A DNA stretch of 64,000 bases from Schistosoma haematobium (GCF_000699445.3 NC_067200.1:14576510-14640509), one strand, 5' to 3'. Counted from the first letter of the stretch, positions 13,017-24,169 are shown. Made by a program: numbers and translations. The notes: generated by a model not told the origin, from the letters alone.

Positions 13017-13250
13017 AGTTGAAGTTAGATATTAATACCACTGGATGCCAGCTCAGTGGTTTAGAGGTTAAGCATTTGCGCACGAGACCGACAGATTTCG
13101 GATTCGAGTCCTATAGGCAAGATCATGGACGTCCTACAATAGGACAGAACGGCCATCAAGTATTTGCAGGTTTTCTATGTTGGTTTAGCTTCAATTAACT
13201 CATAAACTTAACTATTAAATTACTAGAATATTCACAAAAACACGTTTCTT
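13017..13250 (+). repeat. family 2A SINE, hammerhead partly deleted
   Basis: Keeps the tRNA-like A-box region (GGTTTAGAGGTTAAG), the B-box-like GGATTCGAGTCC, and the 2A tail. The hammerhead has lost its 5' half: the sequence passes from the region before the ribozyme directly to a remnant of the stem II hairpin and ACAGAACGGCC. Not expected to cleave. Confidence 0.75.
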
Positions 13251-14128
13251 ATATTTATTGTATTTATTGGAATATGTGATATAATATCAAAGATTAATAC
13301 CTTAAAAGAAGAGCTTAGTTACTAAATATTCGGGATTCAATAGTAGATAAGGTTTAAAATACATATTGAATATTTAGAAAAATATATATTTGCAGTTGTC
13401 TTAAAAATAACTATTTATCTATAAATATAATAAATATGATATGTCTGTCAAAGACCCCGAAGATATTCTGTGGAGGTAGGATTTCATTTATTATTATTAT
13501 GCCAGGAATCAAAACAGATCTACCCAAACAACTTATATTTCTTTTTCACGATTTGAACAATATTTAGACAAATTGTAATGGAAATTTTCATCTAGTTTCC
13601 TAAAGTACTATAAATCATTGTGAGTTATCTTGTCTCAGAATTTGTGATCCATGCATTAAAAAAAAACATTATTGACGAAAATTTGTAGAACGCTGTGTTA
13701 AACAAATGCGAACTCATTTGATTTTATATATCAAATGGTTACCAAACCATCTGTTAAACATTAAACTAAACTATTGATATTAGATTCATAACATACTGGT
13801 CTCTCATCTGACCGTTTAATCAGAATTTATTCTTTATCCAGTGATCATAATAACTTTATTTTCTACTTAAATTACTTGATATTTAGAATGACAGTAGAGA
13901 GAGAGAGAGAGACCGAGAGTTATATCGAAGTAAAAGCATTCTGAGTTTCGATAAGTAGTTATACAGATATATCAAACTGACAATTGTGCATTCTACTTCT
14001 CAGTCGTCCCCATTCAGTACTTAGTTGACCAATCTCCATCCTTTAATGGACACCTAGACATTGAGATTGTTTAATATTTTCTAATATGTTGAATAACGAA
14101 TAGCAATAAAGGCAGAAATATTCATTCC
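13250..14128. other. AT-rich stretch with a short (GA)n run
   Basis: A (GA)n microsatellite lies at about 13893-13912. Nothing else is recognised. Confidence 0.45.
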
Positions 14129-14144
14129 ATGCAATTTAAGATTG

Positions 14145-14612
14145 ATATCAGAGGGGTTTTTGTGGATATCATAGTAATTTCAATGGTTGAGACCATGAGT
14201 CATGATATCCACAAAAGCCCTTCTGATATGAATCAACATATGCTCACTAGTGAATGGCTTCAAGAGGTATTTCCTAGAGTTCTAGTAAAAAGCAGTGACC
14301 AGTGGAGTTCAACCGGGTCAGTTATGAGATAGTAACTCATTGATGACAATGGTGGATGTGTCGCTCAATTACGTGGACTGGTTGAAGTTAGACATTAACA
14401 CTATTGGATGCTGACCAGCTCAGTGGTATAATGGTTGAGCGCTTCTGACCAAGACTGATATGTCCTGAGTTCAAATCTCGCTGGGAGCGAGATCGTGGTT
14501 TCACACTACTGAAAAGTCTCATACTAGGACGAAACGGCCAACAAGTACTTCCAGGTTCTCCATGGTGGTCTCGCTTCAATTCGCTCATGATCTCAACCAT
14601 TGAAAATTTAAT
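14145..14612 (+). repeat. family 2A SINE, long form with inverted tail at the front
   Basis: Begins with an inverted copy of the 2A tail (about 14145-14200), which turns back into a forward tail end ATCCACAAAAGCCCTTCTGA and then runs directly into the head (CATATGCTCACTAGTGA). The ~200-base head, the tRNA-like segment (A box near 14425, B-box-like GAGTTCAAATCTC near 14478), a damaged hammerhead (CTGAAAA core) and the forward tail follow. The tail-to-head order suggests it derives from a multimeric or circular RNA template (inference). Confidence 0.8.
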
Positions 14613-15159
14613 ATTGATCAGTTTAACGTAACAAACGACTTTCTAGTTATGGAAGCGATATTTACTGGGATTATTTCGCATTAACGAACTAAATATATTT
14701 AAGTACATTGTGCTTGATACCCCAATTTTCTCTTATTGCTTGTATATCCCATAACGAAGGTATATATATTTCTAGTTAACTAACAAACAATTATACTGAC
14801 TTCATTGTTTCAATATGGCTATTAGCTTATAAATTTTTACTACCTGCTATTGTTAGTTGTCAGATATATGTGGGTCACCATAAATTCAACTCATTACATA
14901 ATTTGAATGTTAATTCACATAGAAAAACCATTACCGTATACAGTTTTAACTTTAAAATTTATCATTTACTCGTATAGTAACTCATATTTCATCTTTTAAG
15001 GAAAGTATTAAATCTGTGTTCTTTGATTGATATTAAAACTTTGTTTTCGATATAAAAAAAGGGAGATGACAAACAATTTGCGTCATATATAAAGTGAATG
15101 AATTGAAATATGAAAAAAGGTATTGACAATTAAATGTTTACCAGTATAGCGGTTGCGGA
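14612..15159. other. AT-rich stretch, nothing recognised
   Basis: No gene or repeat supported. Confidence 0.4.
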
Positions 15160-15346
15160 AAATATTAAGTTTTCGATTGAGATCATGAACCGATTGATGT
15201 TAGGAACTTGGAAGCACTAGACGGCCGTTTCGTCCTATCGTGGGACTCTTTAGCAGTGTGCATCCACGATCCTCCTCGCGTGATTCGAACCCAGGGACTT
15301 CAGTCTCGTGCGCGAACGCTTAACTCACTGAGCCAGCATCCAATAG
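15160..15346 (-). repeat. family 2B hammerhead SINE
   Basis: Minus-strand copy with the 2B tail (GAACCGATTGATGTTAG side), good stems and GAAAC, a clear B-box-like GATTCGAACCC complement and A-box region. The ribozyme core reads CTAAAGA instead of CTGAGGA, so two core bases are changed. Confidence 0.8.
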
Positions 15347-15391
15347 TTTATTGAATATCTCTTAAACTTTCTCAATATCAAAGCCAGTTTA

Positions 15392-15610
15392 TAGTATAGT
15401 TTAAGGATGACTTTTGAGAAACGCCAAAATGACCTTGAAAATACCCATCTACTTACTAGGGTCAAATGACGGTTATAAATTAATGCGAGGAACTACGATT
15501 AGGATTTACAGTTGAATGTTAAGTTTAGAAATTATATTCAATGTTTTCATCACGAACTGATGATGCTGAATTGATATTTAGCCAAATGAGTGTATGAATC
15601 TTTACCGTTG
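15392..15610 (+). repeat. family T TIR element, partial
   Basis: Matches, in inverted orientation, about 215 bases of the complete unit at 17165-17446. Only one end is present (TATAGTTTAAGGATGAC). Together with 17165-17446 it forms a large inverted pair about 1.6 kb apart. Confidence 0.7.
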
Positions 15611-15704
15611 TATTCGATAACTGACGTCATTTACTATAAGAATATTTAGGCTACGTTTTTATTCATATTGATGAGTCTTCCAGATTACCATATATACTAT
15701 ATAT

Positions 15705-15950
15705 AGGAAATAGATAACTTGTTGAAATATGTAGATGGTAGGAACAGGTAGATCAGATATACAACGAAAAGAATGTACATTATTCAGATGTTCATTTCTG
15801 GACTGCTAACATTTAACTGGCGATCACTCAATATTTATCGCCAGGACCGACCAAGAAGAAAGAAACGGAAACTTGTTGAGATACTTTACGCTGAGAATTC
15901 TATATCGTACCAAAAATATAATATTGAATAAAGCTAATAATAATAATAAA
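15705..15950 (+). repeat. repeat D, retroelement-like 3' end
   Basis: Shared with 50800-51215 and with the reverse complement of 38718-38900. The part at 15845-15935 can be read as a basic peptide end KRKLVEILYAENS, conserved between copies, followed by AATAAAG and an (AAT)n tail. A coding terminus plus simple tail suggests the 3' end of an unidentified retroelement. Confidence 0.55.
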
Positions 15951-16472
15951 TCACCATAAATCATAATGAATTACTTACGATGTAGTTTAAACGTTTCAGA
16001 TAAATCTCGAAAAGTAGTGACTGCATTTATTTAACAAAGTTTAGTGTCATGTGAATGGACAGTTTGTTTCCGAAGCGCTCATTGTTTCGTATAGTCGAAA
16101 TTACTAAATCCGCTTTACAATTTCTTGTTGAAGATAACTCATTTCGCGTTGCTAACCAGCTTTTTCGTCACTTAAGAGTCATTAGGATTGATAACTGAAT
16201 TCGCTATAATTCTGTCAGCCACTTAAGTGTCATGTCAGAAGTAACAGAATCACTTCTAACCCTTTTATGGTTGTCAATTTTTATTTGTCTAGTTGTAGAT
16301 TGTTATTATTATACTTTGTATGAGATCATAAGTGTACATAATTTGACGCTTTCACACTCTTTTTAATCTGAAAAAAGGTCTGAAAAACAGAAATACTACT
16401 TAAAAGTATTTCATGAGTATAACAATACATCATTAAACAATCAAACTATTTTGTTAGAAATAGTGTTATAAC
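15950..16472. other. AT-rich stretch, nothing recognised
   Basis: No gene or repeat supported. Confidence 0.4.
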
Positions 16473-16951
16473 TTGTCCCCTATGTCCTGTTAATGTAAAA
16501 CATAATGATACCGCCAATTAGAGAACAGTGATTTATCGATGGGACCAGTCTAGTGTCTTTAACGGTCCTGCTTCCTGCCTAACCCTGCCTGTTAAGTCCA
16601 GAACACAAGTCTCAGCCTCTGAGATATGTATCATTATATTTCAAGCATACTGAGTTTATATACCAATCAAACCGACCATAACGTACCAATAAAATATGAA
16701 ACAACATTTGCACAAGAATTAGCCAGATTTGGCTGTGAATGAGGGAGCTAGAGATTAACAGACAGGAAATGATTCATGAATGGTAAATCGTATAATAATA
16801 GTTCATAAGTCAAAATAAAGCTTATGATAAGAGAAACACGAGTATGAATAGTTTAGTTACTTAACAATTATACAATAGAAGTATACGTATAGTATTAGCC
16901 TAGAAATAGATTCCAGCAGTTACCATTCATTATTCTCATCGGGATATAACA
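16473..16951 (+). repeat. solo-LTR-like repeat, copy 1
   Basis: One of three ~480-510-base copies (also 26815-27324 and 30001-30491), all in the same orientation. All begin TTGT and end ATAACA, and share the block TCCAGAACACAAGTCTCAG. No internal coding region is present. TG..CA ends and lone copies fit solo LTRs of an LTR retrotransposon whose family I cannot name. Confidence 0.6.
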
Positions 16952-17164
16952 TACAGTGTATTCATGACGAATTTTAATATCTAAATTACTGAGCTAAATA
17001 ATGTGCTTTTTGTTTTAAAAGACAGAATGACCATAAAATTTAAGATTTCATATCATTTACTGGTACATTGAAATTATTTATTTAAAAAAATTAGACATTC
17101 TTATTCATTTGAATGGAATGAACTGATAACATGAATTATTATAGGTAGTTAATTGGACAAGAAA

Positions 17165-17446
17165 GGGCGAGACTATAATTTATGGATAAACCATATCAGA
17201 TTTAAGGTAGCAGGTCTTACATTTTGGCACGAGATTCATACACTCATTTGGCTAAATATCAATTCAGCATCATCAGTTCGTGATGAAAACATTGAATATA
17301 ATTTCTAAACTTAACATTCAACTGTAAATCCTAATCGTAGTTCCTCGCATTAATTTATAACCGTCATTTGACCCTAGTAAGTAGATGGGCATTTTCAAGG
17401 TCATTTTAGCGTTTCTCAAAGGTCGTCCATAGAGTATAGTCTCACC
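17165..17446 (+). repeat. family T TIR element, complete unit
   Basis: Begins GGGCGAGACTATAATTTATG and ends with the inverted counterpart CATAGAGTATAGTCTCACC, giving imperfect terminal inverted repeats of about 20 bases around ~280 bases of non-coding DNA. This is the size and shape of a MITE. Related units are at 60388-60662 and, in expanded form, 51380-52481. Confidence 0.65.
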
Positions 17447-17449
17447 ATA

Positions 17450-18020
17450 ATTTCTCATAGCTTAATACTATCAAGCCAAATATCCAATAGAAGGTTCACG
17501 ATACAAAGGTCATCTTATTGAGTTTATGAAAATAGATAGTAACGCTGCTACGAATAGTATTGGCGTTACAAAATTATTTGTTTGACTGAAGAGAAGATAT
17601 TTCATGAGTATGGTCAATTGATCAGTAGTCTTCTATAACTTTTAATTATTCATATCTATAAGTTTCTACTACGTAATCATACAGCAGTGTTGTGATTTAA
17701 AAGTTTATTAATATATCAACAATAATTTTATTGTTGGTTAATAAGACATACAATCTTAGTTTTCTGAATCAACAAATTGATATCAGACAACAAAACATTG
17801 AGATGTAAAAGAGTTATTTTGTTCATTGTTTTGTTACTAACCAAGTAGTCAGTAACCAGTTTCATTTATCACTTTGTAAATAAATCTAAATTTCTCTAAA
17901 CACTATTTTATAATCTGAAAGAAAAGTGTTACTGTGTAACTGAAGTTCTTTTACTTAATTACTGATTCGTTATATTAACAAGTAATGTTGAGATGGTGGT
18001 GAAGATTTGGGGCTCAGGTG
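17450..18020. other. AT-rich stretch; right end begins the PLE terminal region
   Basis: Nothing recognised until about 17985, where GAGATGGTGGTGAAGATTTGG matches the outer end of the PLE family (compare 63010-63065 in opposite orientation). Confidence 0.45.
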
Positions 18021-18025
18021 AATGA

Positions 18026-18197
18026 TTTTGATGAAGGTCTGTTCTGTGAGCTGGGTGGTTTGATCGTGGGGCTTTCATCGTTCTTCTGAGCGACAACATC
18101 AGAACAAACTTCAGGTAGAGGTGAAGTGTTCTAATTTCTCCACATATAGTTTAGAGCTTGTCCTGTAGAACTCGATCTTTATTGGTTATTATTGACC
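18026..18197 (-). repeat. PLE terminal repeat, left arm
   Basis: About 170 bases that recur inverted at 18779-18955 with high similarity. They enclose the PLE coding remnant. Related sequence borders the PLE end at 62590-62770. Confidence 0.8.
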
Positions 18198-18206
18198 TTA
18201 AACCTG

Positions 18207-18778
18207 TCATTCTTTATTTCGTCTGTATCTCCTATTGGTTTGATTTTTGGTCCTATGTTTGTTCATAATTTTTTTGTTTAGTTGATAAATTAGGTCTATT
18301 TCAATGTGCTTGTTGATTTCTAATTGATCTGAGTGATAAGCTTTTGAAAATTTTCTGTTTTTAGAATTGCTTCTATTGAAGATCTCCACATTTTTCCAGT
18401 CGAATGTGTGTCCGCAGTTGTCCGCATGCATTGATATAGGTGGGGATATGTCATGGCGTCTGACCGCTACTTGATATTCATGCAGACGAAGATGAAGAGG
18501 GCGTCCGCTTTGTCCAATGTAGTTTTTTCACAGTTGGCACAATTTGTTTTCTAGATGATGCTCGGTTTTTCTTCTTTTGTCATTTCGTCCCTTGGTCTCA
18601 ATAGGATTGATTGTAGTGATTTTGTTGGCTTGTGTGCTACACATATTCCGAAAGCCTTTGATAATCTCATTGTAGTTTCTGATATGCCTTGTATATATAG
18701 TAGGTTAAGGTGTTTGTTGGTTTCTGTACTTGACTTTGTTTCTGATGATACGTTTGGCTGATATTTTTCGACACGTTT
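18207..18778 (-). pseudogene. Penelope-like element C-terminal region with GIY-YIG domain, decayed
   Basis: Minus-strand remnant of a PLE distinct from the one at 6.5-7.8 kb. 18551-18778 encodes the linker that follows the PLE RT (LYIQGISETTMRLSKAFGI..LLRPRDE type). The next segment, through 18432-18550 with breaks, shows a Cys-rich GIY-YIG start (CANCEK then a YIGQSG-like site), and 18207-18431 its end (HADNCGHTFDWKNVEI..). In PLEs the GIY-YIG enzyme nicks target DNA for priming. The RT domain proper is absent, and stops and frame changes make this non-functional. It sits between inverted terminal repeats. Confidence 0.85.
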
Positions 18779-18955
18779 AAGGTCAACCAATAAAAATCGA
18801 TGTCTACAGGACAAGCTCTAAACTATATGTGGAAAAATTAGAACACCTCACCTCTACCTGAAGTTTGTTCTGATGTTGTCGTTCAGAAGAACGATGAAAG
18901 CCCCACGACTAAACCACCCAGCTCAGAGAACAAAACTCCATCAACAAATGATATT
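18779..18955 (+). repeat. PLE terminal repeat, right arm
   Basis: Inverted partner of 18026-18197, including the shared AAGTTTGTTCTGATGTTGTC block. Confidence 0.8.
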
Positions 18956-20408
18956 TATAATCACAAGGGTTATTGGTCATGAATTAGAAAGCAATAAGTT
19001 GGAATGATTTACAGTTCTGTGAATGTTTTCGTAAGTAATTGATAATAATAATACAGGTATCTAGCGCTATAATTTACTTCAACCATCTTCCAGTGTATTG
19101 CATACATGTGTAGACGCTACCTTAAAGAAACTAGTAATAATTTTTATGCTTTATTTGATTATCAATGAAACCTGAGCGTTTAAAAGTGAATTTGTAACCG
19201 TTTGTCAGCCACCTGGAATCTTTTACACTCGAACTCTGAACAAAAAGTTAAACGGCGGGATTTATGAAGGGAGCATTATTTTGAAGGTTGTTTCATGTAT
19301 AGGAAATAAAAAAACTATGTAAAAGTTTGTAACCCTGGAATTATAAACACTTCTGGAAAATATGTGAAATGTGTTTACTTAGTATGATGGAAGCATAATC
19401 TGTCACTGCATAAAATTATGTGGAAATTTTCTGAGCACCTCTAACTAATTCAAACATTTGCAATATGCTTCTAGCTTCTGAAGACTTATTTGAAGTGTCC
19501 TAGAGGGATTTCAAGAAATAAAAAGTTAAGTTTCAAGTTTTTCTTACTGTCAGACCATTTTATCAGATAAATCTTTAATGAACGGCTGTATTTCAGTAAT
19601 TGTTCTACTTCAAATAATTATTTGACATGTTGTCACGTTTGAAGAGATTACAAGATCAGCTAAAACCGGTGAACGGAATGAAAGTTAGCAACACAACAAC
19701 AGGACAAGCTAAACTACTCACTGCACCTCAGCCCTGATAACTAGAGAAAGAAGACAAGATTCAGACGAGGGAAAATATATTCCTCAAGCACACAATTCGG
19801 ACGTATATATACAGTATAAAAATGTCCTTGGAAAACGTCACATGAAGATGAAACAAACTAAAGACAGTTAAGGTCCTTTCAAGTGGGAAATACAATCGGA
19901 AGATAAAAATGAGCGCTTTTGGCATGAACATGAGAAATTTAAATGTTCAAATGAAAATTACAAAAAAATATGACGTTTTATCTAATAATTTCTGGAGGTC
20001 TAGCATCCTCAATACAGATAACATTGGTTTTCTCATGTAAACACAAAAAGAAACGAGGAATATCAACGAATTTCATTAGAAATGCATTCATTCAATCATT
20101 TGCGATATGGTTAGAAAACCAGTTGGTTGTTTTCGTCGTTTTGCAATACATTAGTATTTTTGTGTATTATACTTTTATAATTTTACAAGAAAATATCATA
20201 AATTTATTGATTAGACATTCTCTTTATCATTTACAATGTGATAGTAACTATATACATAAACAGTAGTATGATATTGAGATGGTGGAGATATGATGTTTTA
20301 TTTTGTTTAAATCTCGGTTGTTTACCTCGTTTCATAATGACAAGTTATATATAGTTAAAGTCAATGTAATAGACCTGAAATTGTTGAGATAAAATGTCTA
20401 TAGATTAG
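18956..20408. other. AT-rich stretch with a possible LTR-like block
   Basis: Around 19630-19830 is a less AT-rich block that starts near TGTTGTCACG and contains a TATATATA/TATAAAA-like site; it could be an LTR fragment, but no second copy is in the window. Open frames here (for example 19970-20266) have no recognisable family. Confidence 0.3.
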
Positions 20409-20575
20409 TATCAGAAGGGGTTTTGTAAAGATTGTAGTAATTTCAATAGTTGAGATCATGAGTCAATTGAAGCTAGTCCTACAATGGGACGAAATGGTCG
20501 TCCAGTGCTTCCAGGTTTTCCATGGTGATCTAGCTTCAAATTGATTCATAATCTCAACTATTGAAATTATTTACA
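20409..20575 (+). repeat. family 2A foldback copy
   Basis: The 2A tail is present twice, inverted at the left (20409-20478) and forward at the right (20510-20575), joined through the 3' half of a hammerhead (GGACGAAATGG..GTCCAGTGC). The 5' half of the ribozyme and the tRNA-like head are absent. The RNA or single strand would form a long hairpin. Confidence 0.75.
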
Positions 20576-20880
20576 GATTAGTAAACTTTCAATTTTAATT
20601 ATATATTCGAAAGCATTTTTTTACAAATTAATTCTAGGAAGTAATTTCCTACAAGTATAATTCTAAACTTTTCTCTCGACTGTCGAACACAGAGCCTTGG
20701 CTTAGCCAAATTTAGAACAAGTAAGCTGTTTGGCTTGATAAACTTTATTTGCTTCTAAAGCGTAAATTAACACTGTTAGTATACAAATAATCAATACAGT
20801 CTATTAAACAGGGAAAAGGAGAGACATAAATAACATACCGAACAGTAATTAGAGAATAGGAAATATCAGTCAACAAAACG
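20575..20880. other. AT-rich stretch, nothing recognised
   Basis: No gene or repeat supported. Confidence 0.4.
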
Positions 20881-20882
20881 AA

Positions 20883-21345
20883 CATTGAAATCATGAGTCA
20901 ATTGAAGATAGATCACCATGGAAAACCTGAAACCACTGAACGGCCATTTCGAATTAGTATGCCACTCCTCAGAAGTGCTCATTCACCACTCCATCTCGCA
21001 AAATTCGAATACAGGACATAACAGTCTCGCGCACGAGCGCTTAACCATTAGACCACTGAGCTGGTCGGCATCCAACAGTGTTAATGTCTAACTTCAACCA
21101 GTCCACGTAATTGAGCGATACATCCACCATTGTTATCAATGAGTTACCATCTCATAACTGACTCAGTTTTTAACTAGAACTCTAGGAAATACCTCTTGAA
21201 GCTATTCACTGGTGAGCATATGTTGATTCATATCAGAAGGGTTTTGTGGATATGTGGCGAGGAGGGATCATGGTGTAGCTTCAATTGACTCATAATCTCA
21301 ACCATTGAAATTACTATGATATCCACAAAAACTCTTCTAATATGA
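20883..21345 (-). repeat. family 2A SINE, long form
   Basis: On the minus strand: an inverted tail (21260-21345 side), a forward tail end ATCCACAAAACCCTTCTGAT, the head from about 21225 down, the tRNA-like segment, a hammerhead at about 20940-20990 with CTGAGGA intact but a poorly paired stem II, and a 2A tail. Same tail-to-head order as 14145-14612 and 61250-61680. Confidence 0.8.
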
Positions 21346-21349
21346 AACC

Positions 21350-21945
21350 AATATTGTTTTATAATGAACATAAAATTGTGATTGGTGAATAAACAAGGCA
21401 TAGTCATACAAGGGCGTTTCATATTATCATTGGTGGGTTCGTTTTTTCGATCACACTTTACAATAATATCACTCAATCAATTATCAAATAATGATGTCAC
21501 AGTTGAAGTTTCATGTTTGTTCAAGAATATTACATTTCTGCATTGACCAATAATAAGATGTATCGGATAAAATATTATTTGTAGAAGTGTATAAAAATCA
21601 TTTAAATTCTTATTAATTAAGAAATCACCATGATTATTTTGTACGTAGCAACTCTACTGTTTATCTTGTGTAAGATCAAATTACGTATTCATCCTTTTGT
21701 GTAATTATTTTGTTTACTTCATCATTATATATAATTCATTTCATTGATTATACTGATCATCACTTATTGAGCATATCTGTTCTATTACATTCACTATATA
21801 TCTCACTCTGAGAATTGTAAATTATTCTTTATAAGCCTCTCATTATACTGATAGTCCAATAGCGTATTTCAGTCGTAAACTGCTTATTTGGCGAATAAAT
21901 GGACATTCATTTTTGAATGTACGTTTAAAAGTAAAGCAAATTTCA
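21350..21945. other. AT-rich stretch, nothing recognised
   Basis: No gene or repeat supported. Confidence 0.4.
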
Positions 21946-21949
21946 AATA

Positions 21950-22105
21950 GAATGTGGCTAGCAGTGGAATTCAGGATGGATGTTTCATCCTATTTTAAAC
22001 TCATCAACTATATAAAGCAGCACCTCAGAGTTGATGTTCACTCTGTGAATTTCAGCCAGTATCTTTCATATCAGATGTCAATACGTTACCCACTGACTTC
22101 GGATA
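21950..22105 (-). repeat. Sm-alpha hammerhead SINE, degenerate
   Basis: Minus-strand copy with the CACTGCTAGCCAC flank, a damaged hammerhead (TTGATGA; GTC cleavage site changed) and the CAACTCTGAGGTG block. The tRNA-like part is heavily mutated. Confidence 0.75.
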
Positions 22106-22109
22106 ACCC

Positions 22110-22588
22110 CTCTCTTGTTAAACGTGTGTAATTTTTAACTTATTGTGTAATCGTTTAGGTTATTCTTTCTTGGATTTCAATATTAGTCGAATTCCATTTA
22201 TTCTATATCAACTTATGTCAAAATGACTATATCGTGGCACAGGATAAACACATACCAACTAAAACCAATCAAACTTCTGAGAAAAATGTCAACAAAGCGA
22301 TCGTTCAAACCATTACAAGTTGAATTTTGTTTTAATATATCAGTCACGATCAATCAATTCAATAAAGGTTTTTGTATAACATTCAAGTTAAACCTAAGAA
22401 AGACGTTATATTTTCAGATTTCCTGTGCCTTCCATCTTCTGATGCTTCTCATTTGTTATGTAAGTTTATTTAATAACTATTCACTAGATTAATTTGTTTA
22501 TATATATGAATTTAACAAATACCTCAAGAAAATTATAAACCTTTCACTAAACCAGAAACCATTTTTCGAAGTTTATTATAATCACAGC
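22110..22588. other. AT-rich stretch, nothing recognised
   Basis: A short open frame at 22223-22492 has no recognisable family. Confidence 0.4.
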
Positions 22589-22599
22589 TGATATCAGAA

Positions 22600-22695
22600 A
22601 GAGCTGGAAAGGTTTGCCCAGGACTGGGTTGGATGGAGAGTGCTGGTGGGCGGCCTATGCTCCTCCACGAGGAGTGACAGGCGTAAGTAAGTAAG
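22600..22695 (+). mobile_element. 5'-truncated RTE (SR2-like) insertion, last 96 bases
   Basis: Matches the final ~80 coding bases of RTE copy 1 (11660-11749, GAGCTGGAAAGGATTGCCCA region) and ends GGCGTAAGTAAGTAAG. An 11-base direct repeat TGATATCAGAA flanks it at 22589-22599 and 22696-22706: a target-site duplication. A textbook 5'-truncated target-primed insertion. Confidence 0.95.
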
Positions 22696-22709
22696 TGATA
22701 TCAGAATAG

Positions 22710-23017
22710 GTCCATAGTTTTTCCGACTGAGAACACACAATCTAATAGTATATGTATAAATAATATGTTACTTTACAGCAATGGACTGCAATATCAAATC
22801 AGTTGTTTATGAATAAAATGACACTATTATGTAATTTTTGACTTGATAAAGGAATATGAAAAAGAAACAGTGGGATTTTTTAAATTTAATGTTGCATAAG
22901 TAAAGAAGTTTGAAAGATTTCCCAAAGCTACTGTCTCTTAGAAAATTGCGCAACAATACTAGGACATCACAGAAACTGGAAGACTTTCTATAGAGTGCAA
23001 TATAGAATGAGAAAAAA
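22710..23017. other. AT-rich stretch, nothing recognised
   Basis: No gene or repeat supported. Confidence 0.4.
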
Positions 23018-23152
23018 GTGAGTCCCATACTAGGACGAAACGGCCGTCCAGTGCTTCCAGGTTTTCAATGGTGGTCTAGCTTCAACTGACTCATGATTTC
23101 AATCTGTGAAAATTTCTAAAAATCTCCACAAACCCCTTCTGAGAATACTATA
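23018..23152 (+). repeat. family 2 SINE, 5'-truncated within the ribozyme
   Basis: Starts at TGAGTCCCATACTAGGACG, inside the hammerhead, and runs through GAAACGGCCGTC and the tail. The 5' strand of stem I and most of the core are missing. Confidence 0.8.
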
Positions 23153-23189
23153 ATTGTAAAAGGCGAAAAATTCAAAAGACCTAGATCAG

Positions 23190-23450
23190 TATAGATTCCT
23201 TTGGTATTGATTACTTGAATCTTCCCATTGGCTTTTAAGACTGCAATTGATCAGTCTCTTATTAGCATATGTGGCTATGAGGACTCAGTAGCTAAGTGGA
23301 TAACGTGATGGCGTTTGAAGCAAACGGTACTGGGTTTGACTTCCAGGGTGAAAATCAACTCTGAGATGTAGGTACGTCTAGCTGACGAGTCCCAAATAGG
23401 ACGAAACGCGCGTCCTGGATTCCACTTCTAGCCACTATGCATAATTGCCT
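23190..23450 (+). repeat. Sm-alpha SINE, well preserved
   Basis: tRNA-headed SINE transcribed, in known copies, by RNA polymerase III. The A box TAGCTAAGTGG is at 23289-23299; the B box (TGGGTTTGACTTCC) is decayed. Then come the CAACTCTGAGATG block, the hammerhead and the CCAC..CTAGCCACTATGCAT flank. Upstream (23190-23275) is the segment CCCATTGGCTTTTAAGACTG also seen, often inverted, at the 3' side of other copies. Confidence 0.88.
23375..23423 (+). ncRNA. hammerhead ribozyme (Sm-alpha type I), core intact
   Basis: Order of parts: stem I 5' strand ending GTCTAG, core CTGACGA (23382-23388), stem II hairpin GTCCCAAATAGGAC, GAAA (23403-23406), a very short stem III ACGCGCGT, cleavage site GTC (after 23414), stem I 3' strand CTGGAT. 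Stem I has two G-T wobbles. All conserved core bases are present. Short stem III is typical of schistosome hammerheads. Confidence 0.85.
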
Positions 23451-23459
23451 AGATCGGTA

Positions 23460-24165
23460 TAATAGAGAGATCAAAAAAGCTGTTGGGAAACTGTTCATTT
23501 GCGAGCAACTCTAATTATATTGATATACAGTTACATGAACTGATGTTATTTTCATATACATGAACTTGAAATATCGTTGAGTTGAAGAATTATGTGACGA
23601 AAATGAACATTAGTTTAATAATTTGTCTTAATCCTGTGAATTTAAAATGGTCTCTCAAAAGCTTCTGGCAGGGTTTAACCTTAATGTTAATAATTGATGT
23701 GTTTACCAGACAACAATTGATTTATATAAAAAGCCGTTTTAGGTATATATAACAGTTGGTGGGACTGTTATTTACGGACGTATCAATAACATTTCAGGCA
23801 GTGCTCTTGTAATATTTACGTGAAATTCATCCATCCATATTTCTAAATAGAGGTCTGAAATTGAAGCCTATGCCAATTCGTAAAAATCACTCCAACTTTA
23901 AGTCCTAACCCTAATTCTCGATCTTAATTCTTCACTCAAACTCATAACGATAATCTAAACGTATCAAATGGTTGATTTTTCTCAAGATAACTATAGAATC
24001 ACTCAAATATAGTCCATAAGTTCTAGTCTTGCCAACTTTCGTACTCTATATATAAGTAAAGATGTTAATTTAAATAAATTAATAAAGTGGCTACGTTAAA
24101 TGGTAAAAACCTGTAAACGAATTTATGTAGAATAGTCATCGAAGTAGCATATTAGTACAGACCAT
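23460..24165. other. AT-rich stretch, nothing recognised
   Basis: No gene or repeat supported. Confidence 0.4.
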
Positions 24166-24168
24166 GAA

Positions 24169-24169
<1 letters not shown>

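Noticed and set aside
19630..19950. A fourth LTR family
   Set aside because: Start resembles an LTR and has TATA-like text, but no second copy, no duplication and no clear end are visible in the window.
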